Origin: Magnetococcales bacterium
Lineage (GTDB): Bacteria > Pseudomonadota > Magnetococcia > Magnetococcales > JADGAP01
Assembly: GCA_015231965.1 (NCBI GenBank)
Contig: JADGAP010000017.1
Coordinates: 1-34,885, forward strand
DNA: 34,885 bases
Reading direction: 5' to 3'
Part shown: positions 14,839-24,773 of the stretch, piece after piece
Layout: the number at the start of each line of letters is the position of its first letter
How positions within the stretch are numbered: the first letter of the stretch is position 1
The notes under the pieces: model-generated
The model's database searches: none
The model's input: the letters and a program-made list of their open reading frames with translations, nothing else
Told to the model about the DNA's origin: nothing
Translations under genes and position numbers: made by a program

Positions 14839-16275
14839 TTACGATGCCAGAGCCTTCATGTCGTCGGCGTGGGGGGCGTCCGCCGGGGAGTGGGATTCGG
14901 CCAGGGTGATGGAGCCATCCTCCGCCACCTTGAGATCCTCGAAGCGGACCCGGGTGATGCGATGGTTGTCCATCTCCATCACCACCAGACGGGCGGACTC
15001 CAGCTCCACCACGTCGCCCATCTTGGGCACCCGGCCCAGATGTTTGTAGACCATGCCGGCCAGGGTGACGTAGTCCCGATCCGAGGGGAAGGGGTAGGCC
15101 AACACATCTTCCAGGTCGGAAACCCGCATGGAGGCGTCGATGTCGTACTGGCTGCCTTCCAGCTTTTTGACCCGGCGGGCCTGACGGGTGAACTCGTCCT
15201 CGTACTCGCCGACGATCTCCTCCAGGATGTCCTCCAGGGTGATCACGCCTTCGGTGCCGCCGTACTCGTCGATGACGATGGCCATCTGCTGACGGGTGCG
15301 CTTGAACTCCTTGAGCAGGTCGCTCAACGATTTGCTGTTGGGCACGATGAACGGCGGATTGACGAACTGGCTCACCGGGCGCTTGCTCACTTCGCTCATG
15401 TTTTCGCCGCTTTCGGCCATGATGCTCAGCAACTCCTTGATCGCCACGATGCCGATGATGTTATCCATGGTCCCGTCATAGACCGGGAAGCGGGCGTGGG
15501 GGGTCTCCTTGAATAACTTCATGGCTTCGCCCAGGCTGGCGTCTTTGGCCAGGGCCAGGATCTCGGTGCGGGGGATCATGGCGTCGCGGACGGTATGCTC
15601 GTCCAGGTCGAACACGCCCCGGATCATCTGGGTCTCTTCCGGCTTCAACACGCCGGCCCCTTCGCTGGCGGAGATGATGGTGCGGATCTCCTCCTGGGTC
15701 ATGGTGAAGTGTTCGCCATGGGAGCCGATGAGATCCTTTTGCCCCCAGGTCCACAGCAAGAAGTTGGAAGCGTGCTTCATGGCCCAGATCACCGGAGTCC
15801 AGGCGATGTACTGGGCGTTGACCGACCAGGAGACCGCCATGGCGATGGGTTCCGCCTTGTGGAAGGCGAGAATTTTGGGGGCCAACTCGCCGGCCACCAC
15901 GTGAAGGAAGGAGATGATGCAGAAGGCGATGAACCAGGCCGTGGTGTGGGCGATCTCCATCAGGCGCTCCCCCTGCCCGAACATGGAGAAGAGCCCCTCG
16001 AACCAGGGGTTCATGATCTGGGCCAGGGTGTCCATGCCCACGGCGCCCAAGGCCAGGGAGACCAGGGTGATGCCGATCTGGGTGACGGAGTAGAAACGTT
16101 CCGGCTCGTTGTGCAGCTCCTGCACCCGAAGCGCGGCCTTGTTGCCTTGGTCCGCCAACTGCCGAATTTTGCTCCGACGCGCCCCAGTGATGGCCACTTC
16201 CGCGCCCACGAAGTAGGCGTTGCCCATGATCAGAACCAGGATCATCAACAGTTTAAGCCATAAGACGGTTTCCAT
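14839..16275 (-). CDS. CNNM/CorC-type membrane protein (DUF21-CBS-CorC_HlyC)
   Basis: The predicted 478-residue inner-membrane protein starts [22 protein letters not shown]. It has the DUF21/CNNM domain (about 1-195) with [16 protein letters not shown] and the [15 protein letters not shown] loop. A CBS pair follows (about 215-335; [35 protein letters not shown] and [27 protein letters not shown]), then a CorC_HlyC domain. Related proteins are linked to Mg or Co homeostasis and bind adenine nucleotides through CBS. The ATG at 16275 was preferred over one 26 codons upstream because AAAGGGAAAC lies before it and the family begins there. The region upstream (16320-16350) is AT-rich and may hold the promoter. 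Confidence 0.9.
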   Translation of the reverse strand: METVLWLKLLMILVLIMGNAYFVGAEVAITGARRSKIRQLADQGNKAALRVQELHNEPERFYSVTQIGITLVSLALGAVGMDTLAQIMNPWFEGLFSMFGQGERLMEIAHTTAWFIAFCIISFLHVVAGELAPKILAFHKAEPIAMAVSWSVNAQYIAWTPVIWAMKHASNFLLWTWGQKDLIGSHGEHFTMTQEEIRTIISASEGAGVLKPEETQMIRGVFDLDEHTVRDAMIPRTEILALAKDASLGEAMKLFKETPHARFPVYDGTMDNIIGIVAIKELLSIMAESGENMSEVSKRPVSQFVNPPFIVPNSKSLSDLLKEFKRTRQQMAIVIDEYGGTEGVITLEDILEEIVGEYEDEFTRQARRVKKLEGSQYDIDASMRVSDLEDVLAYPFPSDRDYVTLAGMVYKHLGRVPKMGDVVELESARLVVMEMDNHRITRVRFEDLKVAEDGSITLAESHSPADAPHADDMKALAS

Positions 16276-16383
16276 TTTGTTTCCCTTTGATCCTTCCCTC
16301 GCTGCAATCCGCTCTCCCATCGGCGGATTATTTTTTATTATTATCCGGAACACAACAAGTGTTATGCATCCGAGTTGGCGGAA

Positions 16384-16716
16384 TCAGTCCAGCATGGTCT
16401 TGAGAAGGTGAATCTTGGCGGAGTTGTAGGCTTCTTGGGCGTTTTCCAGGGCGCGGGCGGCGTCGGCCATCTCGTGCAGCGCCTGCTGCACATCGGAGCC
16501 GATCAACCAACTTCGGACCGTGGCGGCATCCTGGACGTTGTCGCTGACGATGGCGCTGTCATCCCCCAGCAAAATGGCCAGCCGGTGCTTGCACAACTGA
16601 TTTTTGGTTCCCGCCGCGCAACTGCAAAGGGCGGTCAGGTTGTTCCCCGCCTTGCGGAAGAGTACCTTCTGCACGTCAAACGTGGCGGTCTTGACTTGAA
16701 ACTTCAGCTCTTTCAT
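16384..16716 (-). CDS. Small SWIM-type zinc-finger protein
   Basis: The predicted 110-residue protein has C31-x-C33-x8-C42-x-H44 (ALCSCAAGTKNQLCKHRLAIL), the pattern of a SWIM zinc finger, found in proteins that bind nucleic acids or other proteins. The rest is helical with an Ala/Glu-rich C-terminus. There is no catalytic domain. The start MKELKFQ at 16716 was chosen because the finger sits near the N-terminus in short family members; an ATG 20 codons upstream is possible. It follows the Trm112 gene by 56 bases in the same direction, so it may be the last gene of the rnc-era-recO transcript. The function is unknown. Confidence 0.7.
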   Translation of the reverse strand: MKELKFQVKTATFDVQKVLFRKAGNNLTALCSCAAGTKNQLCKHRLAILLGDDSAIVSDNVQDAATVRSWLIGSDVQQALHEMADAARALENAQEAYNSAKIHLLKTMLD

Positions 16717-16772
16717 GGCGTGGCTCGTTTCCTTGCAACAGGCGAGGTGGGCGCGTGAATGGCGAGAGGGGG

Positions 16773-16946
16773 TCAATCCATCTCCACTTGGCGGGCTTCA
16801 TCGGTGAGCATCACCGGAATGCCGTCGCGAATGGGGAAGGCCAGGTGGTCATGGCGGCAGATCAGCTCCTGCTGCTCCCGGTGATATTCCAGTTCGCCCT
16901 TGCAGGCGGGGCAGACCAGGATTTCCAGCAGCTCCTTGTCGATCAT
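16773..16946 (-). CDS. Trm112 family protein
   Basis: The predicted 57-residue protein reads [20 protein letters not shown] with the CPAC pair (C12, C15) near the N-terminus, then [18 protein letters not shown]. This matches the YcaR/Trm112 family of small proteins that support methyltransferases in eukaryotes and archaea. Length and motif match closely. Its ATG overlaps the recO stop (ATGA), so it is translationally coupled. Confidence 0.92.
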   Translation of the reverse strand: MIDKELLEILVCPACKGELEYHREQQELICRHDHLAFPIRDGIPVMLTDEARQVEMD

Positions 16947-17731
16947 CTTACAAGATTCCTTGAGGTCATCGGCGTGGATGGGTGGGATGGTTCCAGCATT
17001 CGGCGGAAACATTCCGCCGAGGCCAGGGGTTGACCTCCGCCGCGCCAACCGATGCTGGCGGCCGCCAACCGCAGGAGGAGCATCCACTCCTGAACGGATG
17101 ATAACGTGATTTCTTCCTCCCGCGCCAGTCGCCGCATGGCCAGGGCCAGCGTGGGGGAGAGGGCGGGGGAGCGTCGGGCGCGACCTTCGCCGCAGCGGCG
17201 ACACAGTCCCTGGCCGTGTTTCAGGGAGAGAAAGGCGGAGGGTTCCGGGGCGCCGCAGCCGCCGCAGCGCTCCCATTGCCAGCCATAGCCCAGGCGGTGG
17301 AGCAGCAGGGTCAGGGCGCGGGCCAAGGTGGGCAAGGGAGGATCGCCTCTCTCCAGGCGGTCCAGGGTTTCATCCAACAGCAGGAAAAGCAAGGGTTGGG
17401 GGTCGCCGGGGGCGGCGTGGCGCTGGAGGGCTTCCCGCATCACTTCGCCGGCGGCGGAGGCCAGAGGGGCGGCGAGAAGCTGAGGGCGGCTTTTGACCGT
17501 TTCGGCCCCGGTGAGCAGGGCCATGTCGCCCCAATCCCTTGCCCGGCCTTGGATGCGCAAGGTGTGCCACCCGGCCAGGGCGGCCCGGGCGGTTCCCTTG
17601 TTTTGCGCCCGCACCCCCTTGGCCATGGCGGGAATCACGCCGTGATGGCGGGTGAGCAGGTGAACCACCAGGGAGCTTTCCCGGTAGGGAATGCGCCGCA
17701 GCACCACCGCGTCATCCTCAAGGGGAACCAT
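16943..17731 (-). CDS. recO: DNA repair protein RecO
   Basis: The predicted 262-residue protein begins with the OB-fold ([40 protein letters not shown]). The C-terminal helical domain carries a zinc site ([20 protein letters not shown], then LCRRCG). RecO loads RecA with RecR on gapped DNA and anneals strands. Its start overlaps the era stop by 14 bases, and the order rnc-era-recO is widely conserved. The start MVPLEDD fits the family. Confidence 0.95.
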   Translation of the reverse strand: MVPLEDDAVVLRRIPYRESSLVVHLLTRHHGVIPAMAKGVRAQNKGTARAALAGWHTLRIQGRARDWGDMALLTGAETVKSRPQLLAAPLASAAGEVMREALQRHAAPGDPQPLLFLLLDETLDRLERGDPPLPTLARALTLLLHRLGYGWQWERCGGCGAPEPSAFLSLKHGQGLCRRCGEGRARRSPALSPTLALAMRRLAREEEITLSSVQEWMLLLRLAAASIGWRGGGQPLASAECFRRMLEPSHPSTPMTSRNLVR

Positions 17732-18656
17732 GGTCCTCTTCCTGATAGCCCAGGCGTCGCAACATGCGGGGGTCGTTGGTCCAGGAGTCCACCACTTTGA
17801 CCCACAGTTGGAGAAAGATTTTGGTTCCCAGCAGCCGCTCCAGTTCGACCCGGGCGGCGATGCCCGTCTCCTTGAGTCGGCTTCCTCCCTTGCCGATGAC
17901 GATGGCTTTGTGGGAGGCGCGGGAGACCAGAATCTGCACGTGGAGGTTCAGCGAACCGAATTCGTCCTCTTCCATGGACTCGGTGCGGGTGGTGATGGCG
18001 TAGGGGACTTCCCGGTCGAGGAGCATGAACAATTTTTCCCGCACAATTTCGGCGACCAGCAGCTCTTCCGGTTGATCGGTGGTCTCGCCCTCGGGGAAGT
18101 AGGCGGGGCCGGGGGGCATTTGTTCCTCGATCACCGCCAGCAGCCGCTCGATATTTTCCCCCTTGGTGGAGGAGAGGGGGAAGAAATCCCGGATCGGGAT
18201 CCCCCGCTGTTCGCTCTCTTCCCCGCCCTTGGCGAGGTTGGCGATCAACTGGGGGGGGGTGGCCAGATCGCATTTATTGAGGGCCAGGATGAGGGGAACC
18301 TCCTCCTGTCCTTGACGCAGGCGGCGCAGGATCTCCCAATCTTCTTCCTTCACCCCGGCGGCGGCTTCGACGAAATAGAGGATGAGGTCCACGTCGCGGC
18401 AGGCCTGGTAGGCGGTTTTCACCATGGCCTTGTTGAGCAGCGCCCCCTTGGGGTTGTGGATGCCGGGGGTGTCGAGAAAGACGATCTGCGCCCCCGGACG
18501 GTGCAACGCCCCCATGACCCGGCGGCGGGTGGTTTGGGGCTTGGGGGTGACGATGGAGACTTTGCGCCCCAGCACGCGATTGAGAAAGGTCGATTTGCCC
18601 ATGTTGGGCCGTCCGGCGATGGCGACGAGGCCGGAATGGGGGAGTTCCTCAGACAT
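17718..18656 (-). CDS. era: GTPase Era
   Basis: The predicted 312-residue protein has G1 in AGRPNMGKSTFLN (residues 14-26), TTRRRVMG, the DTPGIH G3 motif and NKCD (G4), followed by a C-terminal KH domain with HKAIVIGKGGSRLKETG. Era binds the 3' end of 16S rRNA and helps assemble the 30S subunit. The start MSEELPHSG at 18656 gives the usual family N-terminus and overlaps the rnc stop by 8 bases. Confidence 0.97.
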   Translation of the reverse strand: MSEELPHSGLVAIAGRPNMGKSTFLNRVLGRKVSIVTPKPQTTRRRVMGALHRPGAQIVFLDTPGIHNPKGALLNKAMVKTAYQACRDVDLILYFVEAAAGVKEEDWEILRRLRQGQEEVPLILALNKCDLATPPQLIANLAKGGEESEQRGIPIRDFFPLSSTKGENIERLLAVIEEQMPPGPAYFPEGETTDQPEELLVAEIVREKLFMLLDREVPYAITTRTESMEEDEFGSLNLHVQILVSRASHKAIVIGKGGSRLKETGIAARVELERLLGTKIFLQLWVKVVDSWTNDPRMLRRLGYQEEDHGSP

Positions 18657-19404
18657 TGGGTTCCTGACGGGCGGGAGGGGGAGGGCCATCCAGGGAGAGG
18701 AAGACCAGACGGGCCGCTTCGTGTTCGGCGGCGCGGCGGGAGCGTCCCTCGCCAAGGGCGGGGGGGACGCCCTCCACGCGGCACTCCACGGTAAAGTGGC
18801 GTTCGTGGGGGGCGCCGGAGAGGGTCACGACTTGATAATGGGGCAGGGGGCGACTTTCGGCTTGCAGAAGCTCTTGCAGCAACGATTTGAAATCCTTGCG
18901 CAGATGTTCCGGCTGGGCCCCGGCGAGGCCCTCGTCGAACTGGCGGAGGATGAAGGTTCGGGCGGCGTCCAGACCGCCGTCCAGCAGCATGGCCCCCAGC
19001 ACCGCTTCCAGGGCGTCGGCCAGCAGGGTGGGTTTTTCGCCGCCGCCGCTACGGGCCTCGCCCCGGCCCAGCCGCAGCAGTTCGCCCAATCCCAGGGAGC
19101 GGGCCATCTCCGCCAGGGCGGTGGTATTGACCAACTGGGCTCGCCAATGGGAAAGCACCCCCTCGTCGGCGGCGGGGAGGCGCTGAAACAGTTGTTCGGA
19201 GATCACCAGATTCAGCACCGCGTCCCCCAGGAACTCCAGCCGCTCGTTGTGCGGACCGGCCATGAAGGGAACTTCCCCCTTGATCCGATCCCAGGAGCGG
19301 TGGGTCAATGCGGTTTGCAGCAGACGCCGGTCGGCGAAGAGGTATGCCAGACGAGATTCCAGCCCGTGACAGGCTTCGTCCCAATCCTTGCCGGGACTCT
19401 CCAT
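18649..19404 (-). CDS. rnc: Ribonuclease III
   Basis: The predicted 251-residue protein shows the RNase III signature NERLEFLGDAVLNLV (53-67) with acidic metal ligands, a second acidic site in LLADALEAVLGAML, and a C-terminal double-stranded RNA binding domain (about 175-240, beginning KDFKSLLQELLQ). It cuts rRNA precursors and other duplex RNAs. It lies 4 bases after DUF4845 and overlaps era, as part of one operon. Confidence 0.97.
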   Translation of the reverse strand: MESPGKDWDEACHGLESRLAYLFADRRLLQTALTHRSWDRIKGEVPFMAGPHNERLEFLGDAVLNLVISEQLFQRLPAADEGVLSHWRAQLVNTTALAEMARSLGLGELLRLGRGEARSGGGEKPTLLADALEAVLGAMLLDGGLDAARTFILRQFDEGLAGAQPEHLRKDFKSLLQELLQAESRPLPHYQVVTLSGAPHERHFTVECRVEGVPPALGEGRSRRAAEHEAARLVFLSLDGPPPPARQEPNV

Positions 19405-19408
19405 GATC

Positions 19409-19756
19409 TTAGGATTGAACCTCGTAAGAGAAGTGAATTTCCTGGAACCGTCCCAGGGGGATGGAGATCTCGCCCACGCCCAGCTTCAACGGAACCGTGT
19501 ATTCCACTTTGACCTTGTACCCCCCGTCGCGCAAGGGGGAAATCTTGAGGGCGTCGGCGGGGGCGGTGATGCGGGACATGTCGTATTCGGTGCGCACCTG
19601 TTTTTGCACCTCGGCCATGCTGCCGGTCTTGTATTCCCGGGCGATGCGGGTGGCCAGATCCTTCAACAGCTTGTATTCGTAGAGGGCGGGGAACAGTTGC
19701 GCCCCCAGGGTCAAGACCACCGCCACCGCGGTAAAGATCACGATCAGTCGGAACAT
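19409..19756 (-). CDS. DUF4845 family membrane-anchored protein
   Basis: The predicted 115-residue protein starts with one membrane helix (MFRLIVIFTAVAVVLTLGAQL). A soluble domain follows with YEYKLLKDLATRIAREYKTG and a C-terminal beta-rich part (KVKVEYTVPLKLG). Position between lepB and rnc, size and topology match DUF4845, whose function is not established. It ends 4 bases before rnc. Confidence 0.88.
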   Translation of the reverse strand: MFRLIVIFTAVAVVLTLGAQLFPALYEYKLLKDLATRIAREYKTGSMAEVQKQVRTEYDMSRITAPADALKISPLRDGGYKVKVEYTVPLKLGVGEISIPLGRFQEIHFSYEVQS

Positions 19757-19813
19757 GAGGGCGTCTCCTGGGTAAAAAAGGGGAGGCTGGTGCCTTGTGA
19801 GAACGCGAAGGGT

Positions 19814-20731
19814 TCAGATCACCGGCGAACCGATGCGTCCCCAGCGAATTTTGCCCATCAGGCTCGCCTCGTGGTGGTCGTAGGACCAGAAGAGCATGGT
19901 GGCGCGACCCACCAGACGCCACGCTGGCACCGGACCCCAGATCCGGCTGTCGTTGCTGTTGTCCCGGTTGTCCCCCATGGCGAAATAGTGTTCGGGGGGA
20001 ACGGTATATTCAAAGCGCCCCGCCGGATAGGCGAAGGGGGTGGATTGAATCAGCATGTCGTGGCTTTTGCCGGGCAGCTCCTCGGTGAAGCGCTGCCCTT
20101 CGAGCTTGTTGTCCCGCTCGTTGTAATAGGTGAAATCGCCCTGGGGGGCGTAGCTCACCGGCTGGTCGTTGATGAACAACTGCTTGTTGACGTAGAGGAT
20201 GCGATCCCCCGGCAGGCCGATGATGCGCTTGATGTAGTCCTTGCCCGGATCCTCGGGATATTTGAACACCGCCACGTCGCCCCGTTGGGGGCCTTCGCCC
20301 ATGAGGATCCGATGGGTGGTGTAGGGGACGCGGAAGCCGTAGGAATATTTTTGCACAAAGAGATAATCCCCCACCAGCAGGGTGGGGATCATGGATCCAG
20401 AGGGGATCTTGAAGGGCTCGAAGAGGAAGGTGCGGATGACCAGGGCGATGCCCACCGCCACCACCACGGCGTCGTAGTATTCGCGGAAGGTGGTTCCCGG
20501 TTGCAGCAGCTTGCGTCCGGCGGTCAGGATGAAGAGGCCGAAGAGGATCAGGGCGGCGCTCAGGGGGGCGCCGTAGGCGGCGGTCTCCTGCTGCAATTTT
20601 TCCCAGGGTCCGGGGGTGATGTAGGTTCCCAGGAGAAAAATGCCCGCTCCGGTGAGCAAAACCCCATGCAGCCGATGACGGACGTGGCTGTCGCGGGAGG
20701 AGGAGGGGAGGGCGTCGAGGTTTTGATTCAT
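19814..20731 (-). CDS. lepB: Signal peptidase I
   Basis: The predicted 305-residue protein has two N-terminal membrane segments (about 22-38 and 54-71) and a third near 88-104. Catalytic S113 is in KIPSGSMIPTLLVGD and the general base K168 in KDYIKRIIGLPGD; box E is HYFAMGDNRDNSNDSR. It removes signal peptides from exported proteins, such as the PDZ and rhodanese proteins here. Its ATG directly follows the lepA stop with no gap. It is followed by DUF4845. Confidence 0.97.
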   Translation of the reverse strand: MNQNLDALPSSSRDSHVRHRLHGVLLTGAGIFLLGTYITPGPWEKLQQETAAYGAPLSAALILFGLFILTAGRKLLQPGTTFREYYDAVVVAVGIALVIRTFLFEPFKIPSGSMIPTLLVGDYLFVQKYSYGFRVPYTTHRILMGEGPQRGDVAVFKYPEDPGKDYIKRIIGLPGDRILYVNKQLFINDQPVSYAPQGDFTYYNERDNKLEGQRFTEELPGKSHDMLIQSTPFAYPAGRFEYTVPPEHYFAMGDNRDNSNDSRIWGPVPAWRLVGRATMLFWSYDHHEASLMGKIRWGRIGSPVI

Positions 20732-22528
20732 TCAGTCCACCTTCAGAACCGCCAGGAAGGCTTCCTGGGGGATCTCCACGCGACCGATCTGCTTCATCCG
20801 TTTCTTGCCTTCTTTTTGTTTGTCCAGCAGCTTGCGCTTGCGGGAGATGTCGCCGCCGTAGCATTTGGCGGTGACGTCCTTGCGCATCGCCTTGACGGTT
20901 TCCCGGGCGATGATCTTGGCCCCGACGGCGCACTGGATGGCGACGTCGAACATTTGCCGATGGATCACCTCGCGCATGCGGGTGACCAGATCCCGGCCTC
21001 GGGTTTGGCTTTTGTCCACGTGGCAGAGGATGGAGAGGGCGTCCACCGGGTCGCCGTTGATCAGCATGTCCAGCCGCACCAGATTGGAGGGGCGGTATTC
21101 GAGAAAGTCGTAATCCAGCGAGGCGTAGCCCCGGGAGAAGGATTTGAGCCGGTCGTAGAAGTCGGTGACGACTTCGTTGAGGGGGAGTTCGTACTTGAGC
21201 AGCACCCGGGATTCGGAGACGTAGGTGACGTCTCGCTGGATGCCCCGGCGGTCGGTGCAAAGCTGCATCACCGGCCCCATGAATTCGGGGGGCAGGAGGA
21301 TGGAGGCGAGGATGAAGGGCTCCTCGATGTGCGCCCGCTTGGTCGGCGGGGGGAGGTCGGCGGGGTTGTGGATCTCCTTCACCACGCCGTCGGTCATCAC
21401 CACTTTGTAGACCACGGTGGGGGCGGTGGTGACCAGATCCAGGTTGAACTCCCGCTCCAGCCGCTCCTGGATGATCTCCATGTGGAGCATGCCCAAAAAG
21501 CCGCAGCGGAAGCCGAAGCCCAGGGCGGGGGAGCTTTCCGCCTCGAAAGAGACGGCGGAGTCGTTGAGGGTCAGCTTGGCGAGGGCGTCCTTGAGCTCCT
21601 CGTAGGCCCCGGTGTCTACCGGATAGAGTCCGGCGAAGACCATGGGCTTGACCTCCTTGAAGCCGGGCAGGCGCTCCTCGGCGGGTTTGCGGGCGTCGGT
21701 GATGGTGTCGCCCACCCGGGCGTCGGCCACCTCCTTGATATTGGCCATCAGGCATCCCACCTCGCCGGTGAGCAGCTCCCCCCGGTCGACGATCTTGGGG
21801 GAGAAGATGCCGATGCGCACCAGCTCGTAATCCCGCCCGGTGGCCATGAACCGCACTTTTTGCCCGACCTTGAGACTGCCTTCGAAGACCCGCACCAGGA
21901 TGACCACGCCCAGGTAGTTGTCGTACCAGGAGTCGACGATGAGCGCCTTGGGGGGGACCGCTTCCCGCCCCTTGGGGGGAGGAATGCGCTGGTGGATCGC
22001 CTCCAGGATATCGTCCACCCCGACGCCGGACTTGGCCGAGGCGAGGATGGCTTGGGAGGCATCCAGGCCGATGACCTCCTCGATCTGCCGCTTCACCCCC
22101 TCCACGTCGGCGGAGGGGAGGTCGATCTTGTTGATGACCGGGATGATTTCGAGATTGTTCTCGAGGGCCAGATAGACGTTGGCCAGGGTTTGAGCTTCCA
22201 CGCCCTGGGCGGCGTCCACCACCAGCAGCGCCCCTTCGCAGGCGGCCAGGGAGCGGGAGACCTCGTAGGAGAAGTCCACGTGGCCGGGGGTGTCGATGAG
22301 GTTGTAGATGTAGCTTTGGCCATCCGGCGCGGTGTAGTTCAGCCGCACCGACTGGGCCTTGATGGTGATGCCCCGCTCCCGCTCGATGTCCATGGAATCC
22401 AGGACTTGGTCGGTCATCTCCCGCTGGGAGAGGGTTCCGGTGCGCTCGATCAGGCGGTCGGCCAGGGTGCTTTTGCCATGGTCGATGTGGGCGATGATGG
22501 AAAAATTGCGGATTTGCTGCTGGGACAC
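20732..22528 (-). CDS. lepA: Elongation factor 4 (LepA)
   Basis: The predicted 598-residue GTPase from the GTG at 22528 begins [20 protein letters not shown] (P-loop 13-21). It shows [12 protein letters not shown] and NKIDLPSAD, and ends with the LepA-specific tail ([22 protein letters not shown]). LepA acts on stalled or assembling ribosomes. The start was chosen because family members are about 600 residues and begin at this point. An in-frame ATG at 22603 with GGAAGGGG just before it would add 25 residues and could be the true start. It is the first gene of the lepA-lepB-DUF4845-rnc-era-recO operon. Confidence 0.95.
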   Translation of the reverse strand: MSQQQIRNFSIIAHIDHGKSTLADRLIERTGTLSQREMTDQVLDSMDIERERGITIKAQSVRLNYTAPDGQSYIYNLIDTPGHVDFSYEVSRSLAACEGALLVVDAAQGVEAQTLANVYLALENNLEIIPVINKIDLPSADVEGVKRQIEEVIGLDASQAILASAKSGVGVDDILEAIHQRIPPPKGREAVPPKALIVDSWYDNYLGVVILVRVFEGSLKVGQKVRFMATGRDYELVRIGIFSPKIVDRGELLTGEVGCLMANIKEVADARVGDTITDARKPAEERLPGFKEVKPMVFAGLYPVDTGAYEELKDALAKLTLNDSAVSFEAESSPALGFGFRCGFLGMLHMEIIQERLEREFNLDLVTTAPTVVYKVVMTDGVVKEIHNPADLPPPTKRAHIEEPFILASILLPPEFMGPVMQLCTDRRGIQRDVTYVSESRVLLKYELPLNEVVTDFYDRLKSFSRGYASLDYDFLEYRPSNLVRLDMLINGDPVDALSILCHVDKSQTRGRDLVTRMREVIHRQMFDVAIQCAVGAKIIARETVKAMRKDVTAKCYGGDISRKRKLLDKQKEGKKRMKQIGRVEIPQEAFLAVLKVD

Positions 22529-22775
22529 GGCGACTCGCGGAAACACGGGCTGGGGATGAGAATTAAAGAGCGGCGATTGAGCCCCCCACTCTATCAGATT
22601 CATCCCCTTCCGGCAATGGCGCACGGGGTCGTCGGCGCTGCGGAGGCGTTCGAGGGTGCGTCGGCGTCATCCCACCGAATTTTTCGGGAGCAGGGTTTCC
22701 TGGGCGATGCGGAGGGCTTTGGCCAGGGCTTGGAGTTTGCTCGGGGCGCAACCCCGTCCGTTCGAGGGACGGAGG

Positions 22776-23042
22776 TCATTTCCCAAACGTCAGTTTCATT
22801 CCCAGGATCATCCCGGCGAGAAAAAAGATGGCGATGTTGGTCGCCAGCACCGGCCACGCTTTGGCGAGCCAGCCATAGACCAGCCACAGCACGGTGCTTG
22901 ACAGGTAAAGGGTGAGCATCCCCAGGGAGAGGTCCGCCGCCGAGCGGGTGCGCCAGGTGCGTATAACTTGGGGCAAGAACGAGGCGGCGGTGAGGCCGCC
23001 GGCGAGATAACCCAGCCACTCGATGGCAAGGGAGGAGTTCAT
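22776..23042 (-). CDS. SemiSWEET-type small sugar transporter (PQ-loop)
   Basis: The predicted 88-residue membrane protein has three helices (about 8-25, 40-59 and 64-83) and the PQ motif in FLPQVIRTWRTRSAADLS. Size and layout match bacterial SemiSWEETs, which act as dimers to pass sugars across the membrane. The ATG at 23042 has a weak ribosome site, but the helices begin right after it. It lies upstream of lepA on the same strand and opposite pgi. Confidence 0.87.
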   Translation of the reverse strand: MNSSLAIEWLGYLAGGLTAASFLPQVIRTWRTRSAADLSLGMLTLYLSSTVLWLVYGWLAKAWPVLATNIAIFFLAGMILGMKLTFGK

Positions 23043-23281
23043 GGGGCGGGAGACTTTCACGGGACAGCGAGAGGAAGAGGGACGGGAGGTTTGTCGCCTG
23101 GAGGGGCGGAATTTGTCAATGGTCGATGCGCAAGGGGAAGCTTGCGGTGCCTTGCCTTTCGCCGCGACGGCGCCACAATAAACCATCGCAAGCCCTGCCC
23201 GATGGGATTGAACGGAATGATGGACGCCATGCCCCCTCCAGCGATGCGGAGCCAGGGGTTGAGGAAGGTTGCTGACAAACG

Positions 23282-24613
23282 ATGACATCGCCCCCGCACT
23301 CCCCCGCGCTGTTCCTGGAACCCTTCGCCGCTCCGCCCCCGGAGCCGTCCGACGAGGAGACGATCCGGCGGCGCATGGAGCCGATCCTGACGGAACTGGG
23401 GGCGTGGCGACGCCAACGGACGGGATTTCTCGGCCTGCCGTTTTGTCTGGAGGAGTTGGAGAAGGTCCACTACTGGGCCAAACGGATCCGGGAGCGGGCG
23501 CTGCGCCTGGTGGTGTTCGGCCTGGGCGGAAGCTCCCTGGGCGGGGAGATGCTGGTCTCCGCCCTGGGAGGGGATGGCCTGTCGGTGCGTTTTGTCGACA
23601 ATGTGGACCCCGACGCCATGGCGGAAGTGGCCCTCATCGACTGGCGGGAGAGCTTTCTGCTGGTGATCAGCAAATCCGGCGGCACGCTGGAGACCCTGGC
23701 GCAATTCTTGACCACCTTGCCCGACTTGCACCATCAGTTGGGACGGCGGTTGGCGGACCATGCGGCGGTGATCACCGACCATCCAGAGACCCCCATGGGG
23801 CGCATCGCCGCCTGGCACGGGATTCCGGTGATTCCCCATCCGGCGGTGGGGGGGCGGTTTTCCGCGCTGTCGGTGGTGGGGTTGCTGCCGGCGGCGGCGG
23901 CGGGCGTGGCGGTGGATGAACTGATCCACGCGGCGGCGCTTCAGGCCGAGGCGTGCGCCCGTCCCGTGCTGGAGGAGAATCCTGGGGCTGCGATGGGGGC
24001 GGACCTCTATCGTTGGTTGCAGCAGGGCCGCACCACGGCGGTGTGGTGGCATTACGGCGACCGATTGGCCCAGGTGGCGGCGTGGTACGCCCAGTTGAGC
24101 GCGGAAAGTCTGGGAAAACGGACCGGCGGAGCGGGCGAGGGGACCGGGCGTTGCGTGGGGTTGACCCCCATCGTCGCCCGAGGGACGACGGATCAGCATT
24201 CTCAGTTGCAACTCCACCTGGACGGCCCCCCGGACAAGCAGTTCACCTTTTTGTACGATCCCCGGCTGGCCCTGAAGGGGCGCGGGATTCCCCCGCTGCC
24301 GGAGGGCTTTTCCGCGGTCGAGGAACCGGCGCTGTGGGCCAGTTGCGCGCCCTTGCGGGGGCAAACCACGGGGCGGCTGTTCGAGGCGGAATTTTTGGGG
24401 GTGCGGGAGAGCTTGGCCGTCAGCGGTGCCCCGGTGCGCACCTTTCACCTGCCCGAGGGGGGCGTGGCGGCGCTGGGAGAGTTGATCGTGCTGCTGGAGA
24501 CCGAGACAGTGGTCGCCGGGCGGCTCTTGGGGGTGGATCCCTTCGACCAACCGGCGGTGGAAGATGGAAAACAGCGCGCCAAACGTCGACTGCTGGCCAG
24601 CGGCGCGACTTGA
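23282..24613 (+). CDS. pgi: Glucose-6-phosphate isomerase
   Basis: The predicted 443-residue enzyme converts glucose-6-phosphate and fructose-6-phosphate. It shows VVFGLGGSSLGGEML, the phosphate-binding LVISKSGGTLET, AESLGKR and the His-containing ARGTTDQHSQLQLHL; a Lys in VEDGKQRAKRR lies at the C-terminus. At 443 residues it belongs to the shorter bacterial form. It is followed by pckA, which suggests a link to gluconeogenesis; whether they share a transcript is unclear (160-base gap). Confidence 0.94.
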   Translation: MTSPPHSPALFLEPFAAPPPEPSDEETIRRRMEPILTELGAWRRQRTGFLGLPFCLEELEKVHYWAKRIRERALRLVVFGLGGSSLGGEMLVSALGGDGLSVRFVDNVDPDAMAEVALIDWRESFLLVISKSGGTLETLAQFLTTLPDLHHQLGRRLADHAAVITDHPETPMGRIAAWHGIPVIPHPAVGGRFSALSVVGLLPAAAAGVAVDELIHAAALQAEACARPVLEENPGAAMGADLYRWLQQGRTTAVWWHYGDRLAQVAAWYAQLSAESLGKRTGGAGEGTGRCVGLTPIVARGTTDQHSQLQLHLDGPPDKQFTFLYDPRLALKGRGIPPLPEGFSAVEEPALWASCAPLRGQTTGRLFEAEFLGVRESLAVSGAPVRTFHLPEGGVAALGELIVLLETETVVAGRLLGVDPFDQPAVEDGKQRAKRRLLASGAT

Positions 24614-24773
24614 ACGGTTGGCGTAGAGGCTTTTCCCGGCGATGTCCGATGGGTGGGGCCTGCCGGTTGGAGGATGTACCGAGGTGGTCAAGAGGTTATA
24701 TTCAGTTCTCTGTGGTGATCCGAGGGGAACCACACTTTGAGGGCGGGATCATGCCCGCGCCAGGGAGAAACGT

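Noticed and set aside
22667-22790. Minus-strand open stretch after SemiSWEET ending LRIAQETLLPKNSVG
   Set aside because: The peptide looks plausible but is only about 40 codons, has at best a TTG start and no ribosome site; possibly a decayed small gene.
19388-22915. Very long plus-strand frame opposite lepA and lepB
   Set aside because: It is antisense to well-identified genes and is Gly/His/Val-rich without any family pattern.
24697-24734. Possible promoter and operator upstream of pckA
   Set aside because: TATATT lacks a -35 box at 16-18 bases, and the TGTGGT/ACCACA pair is too short to claim.
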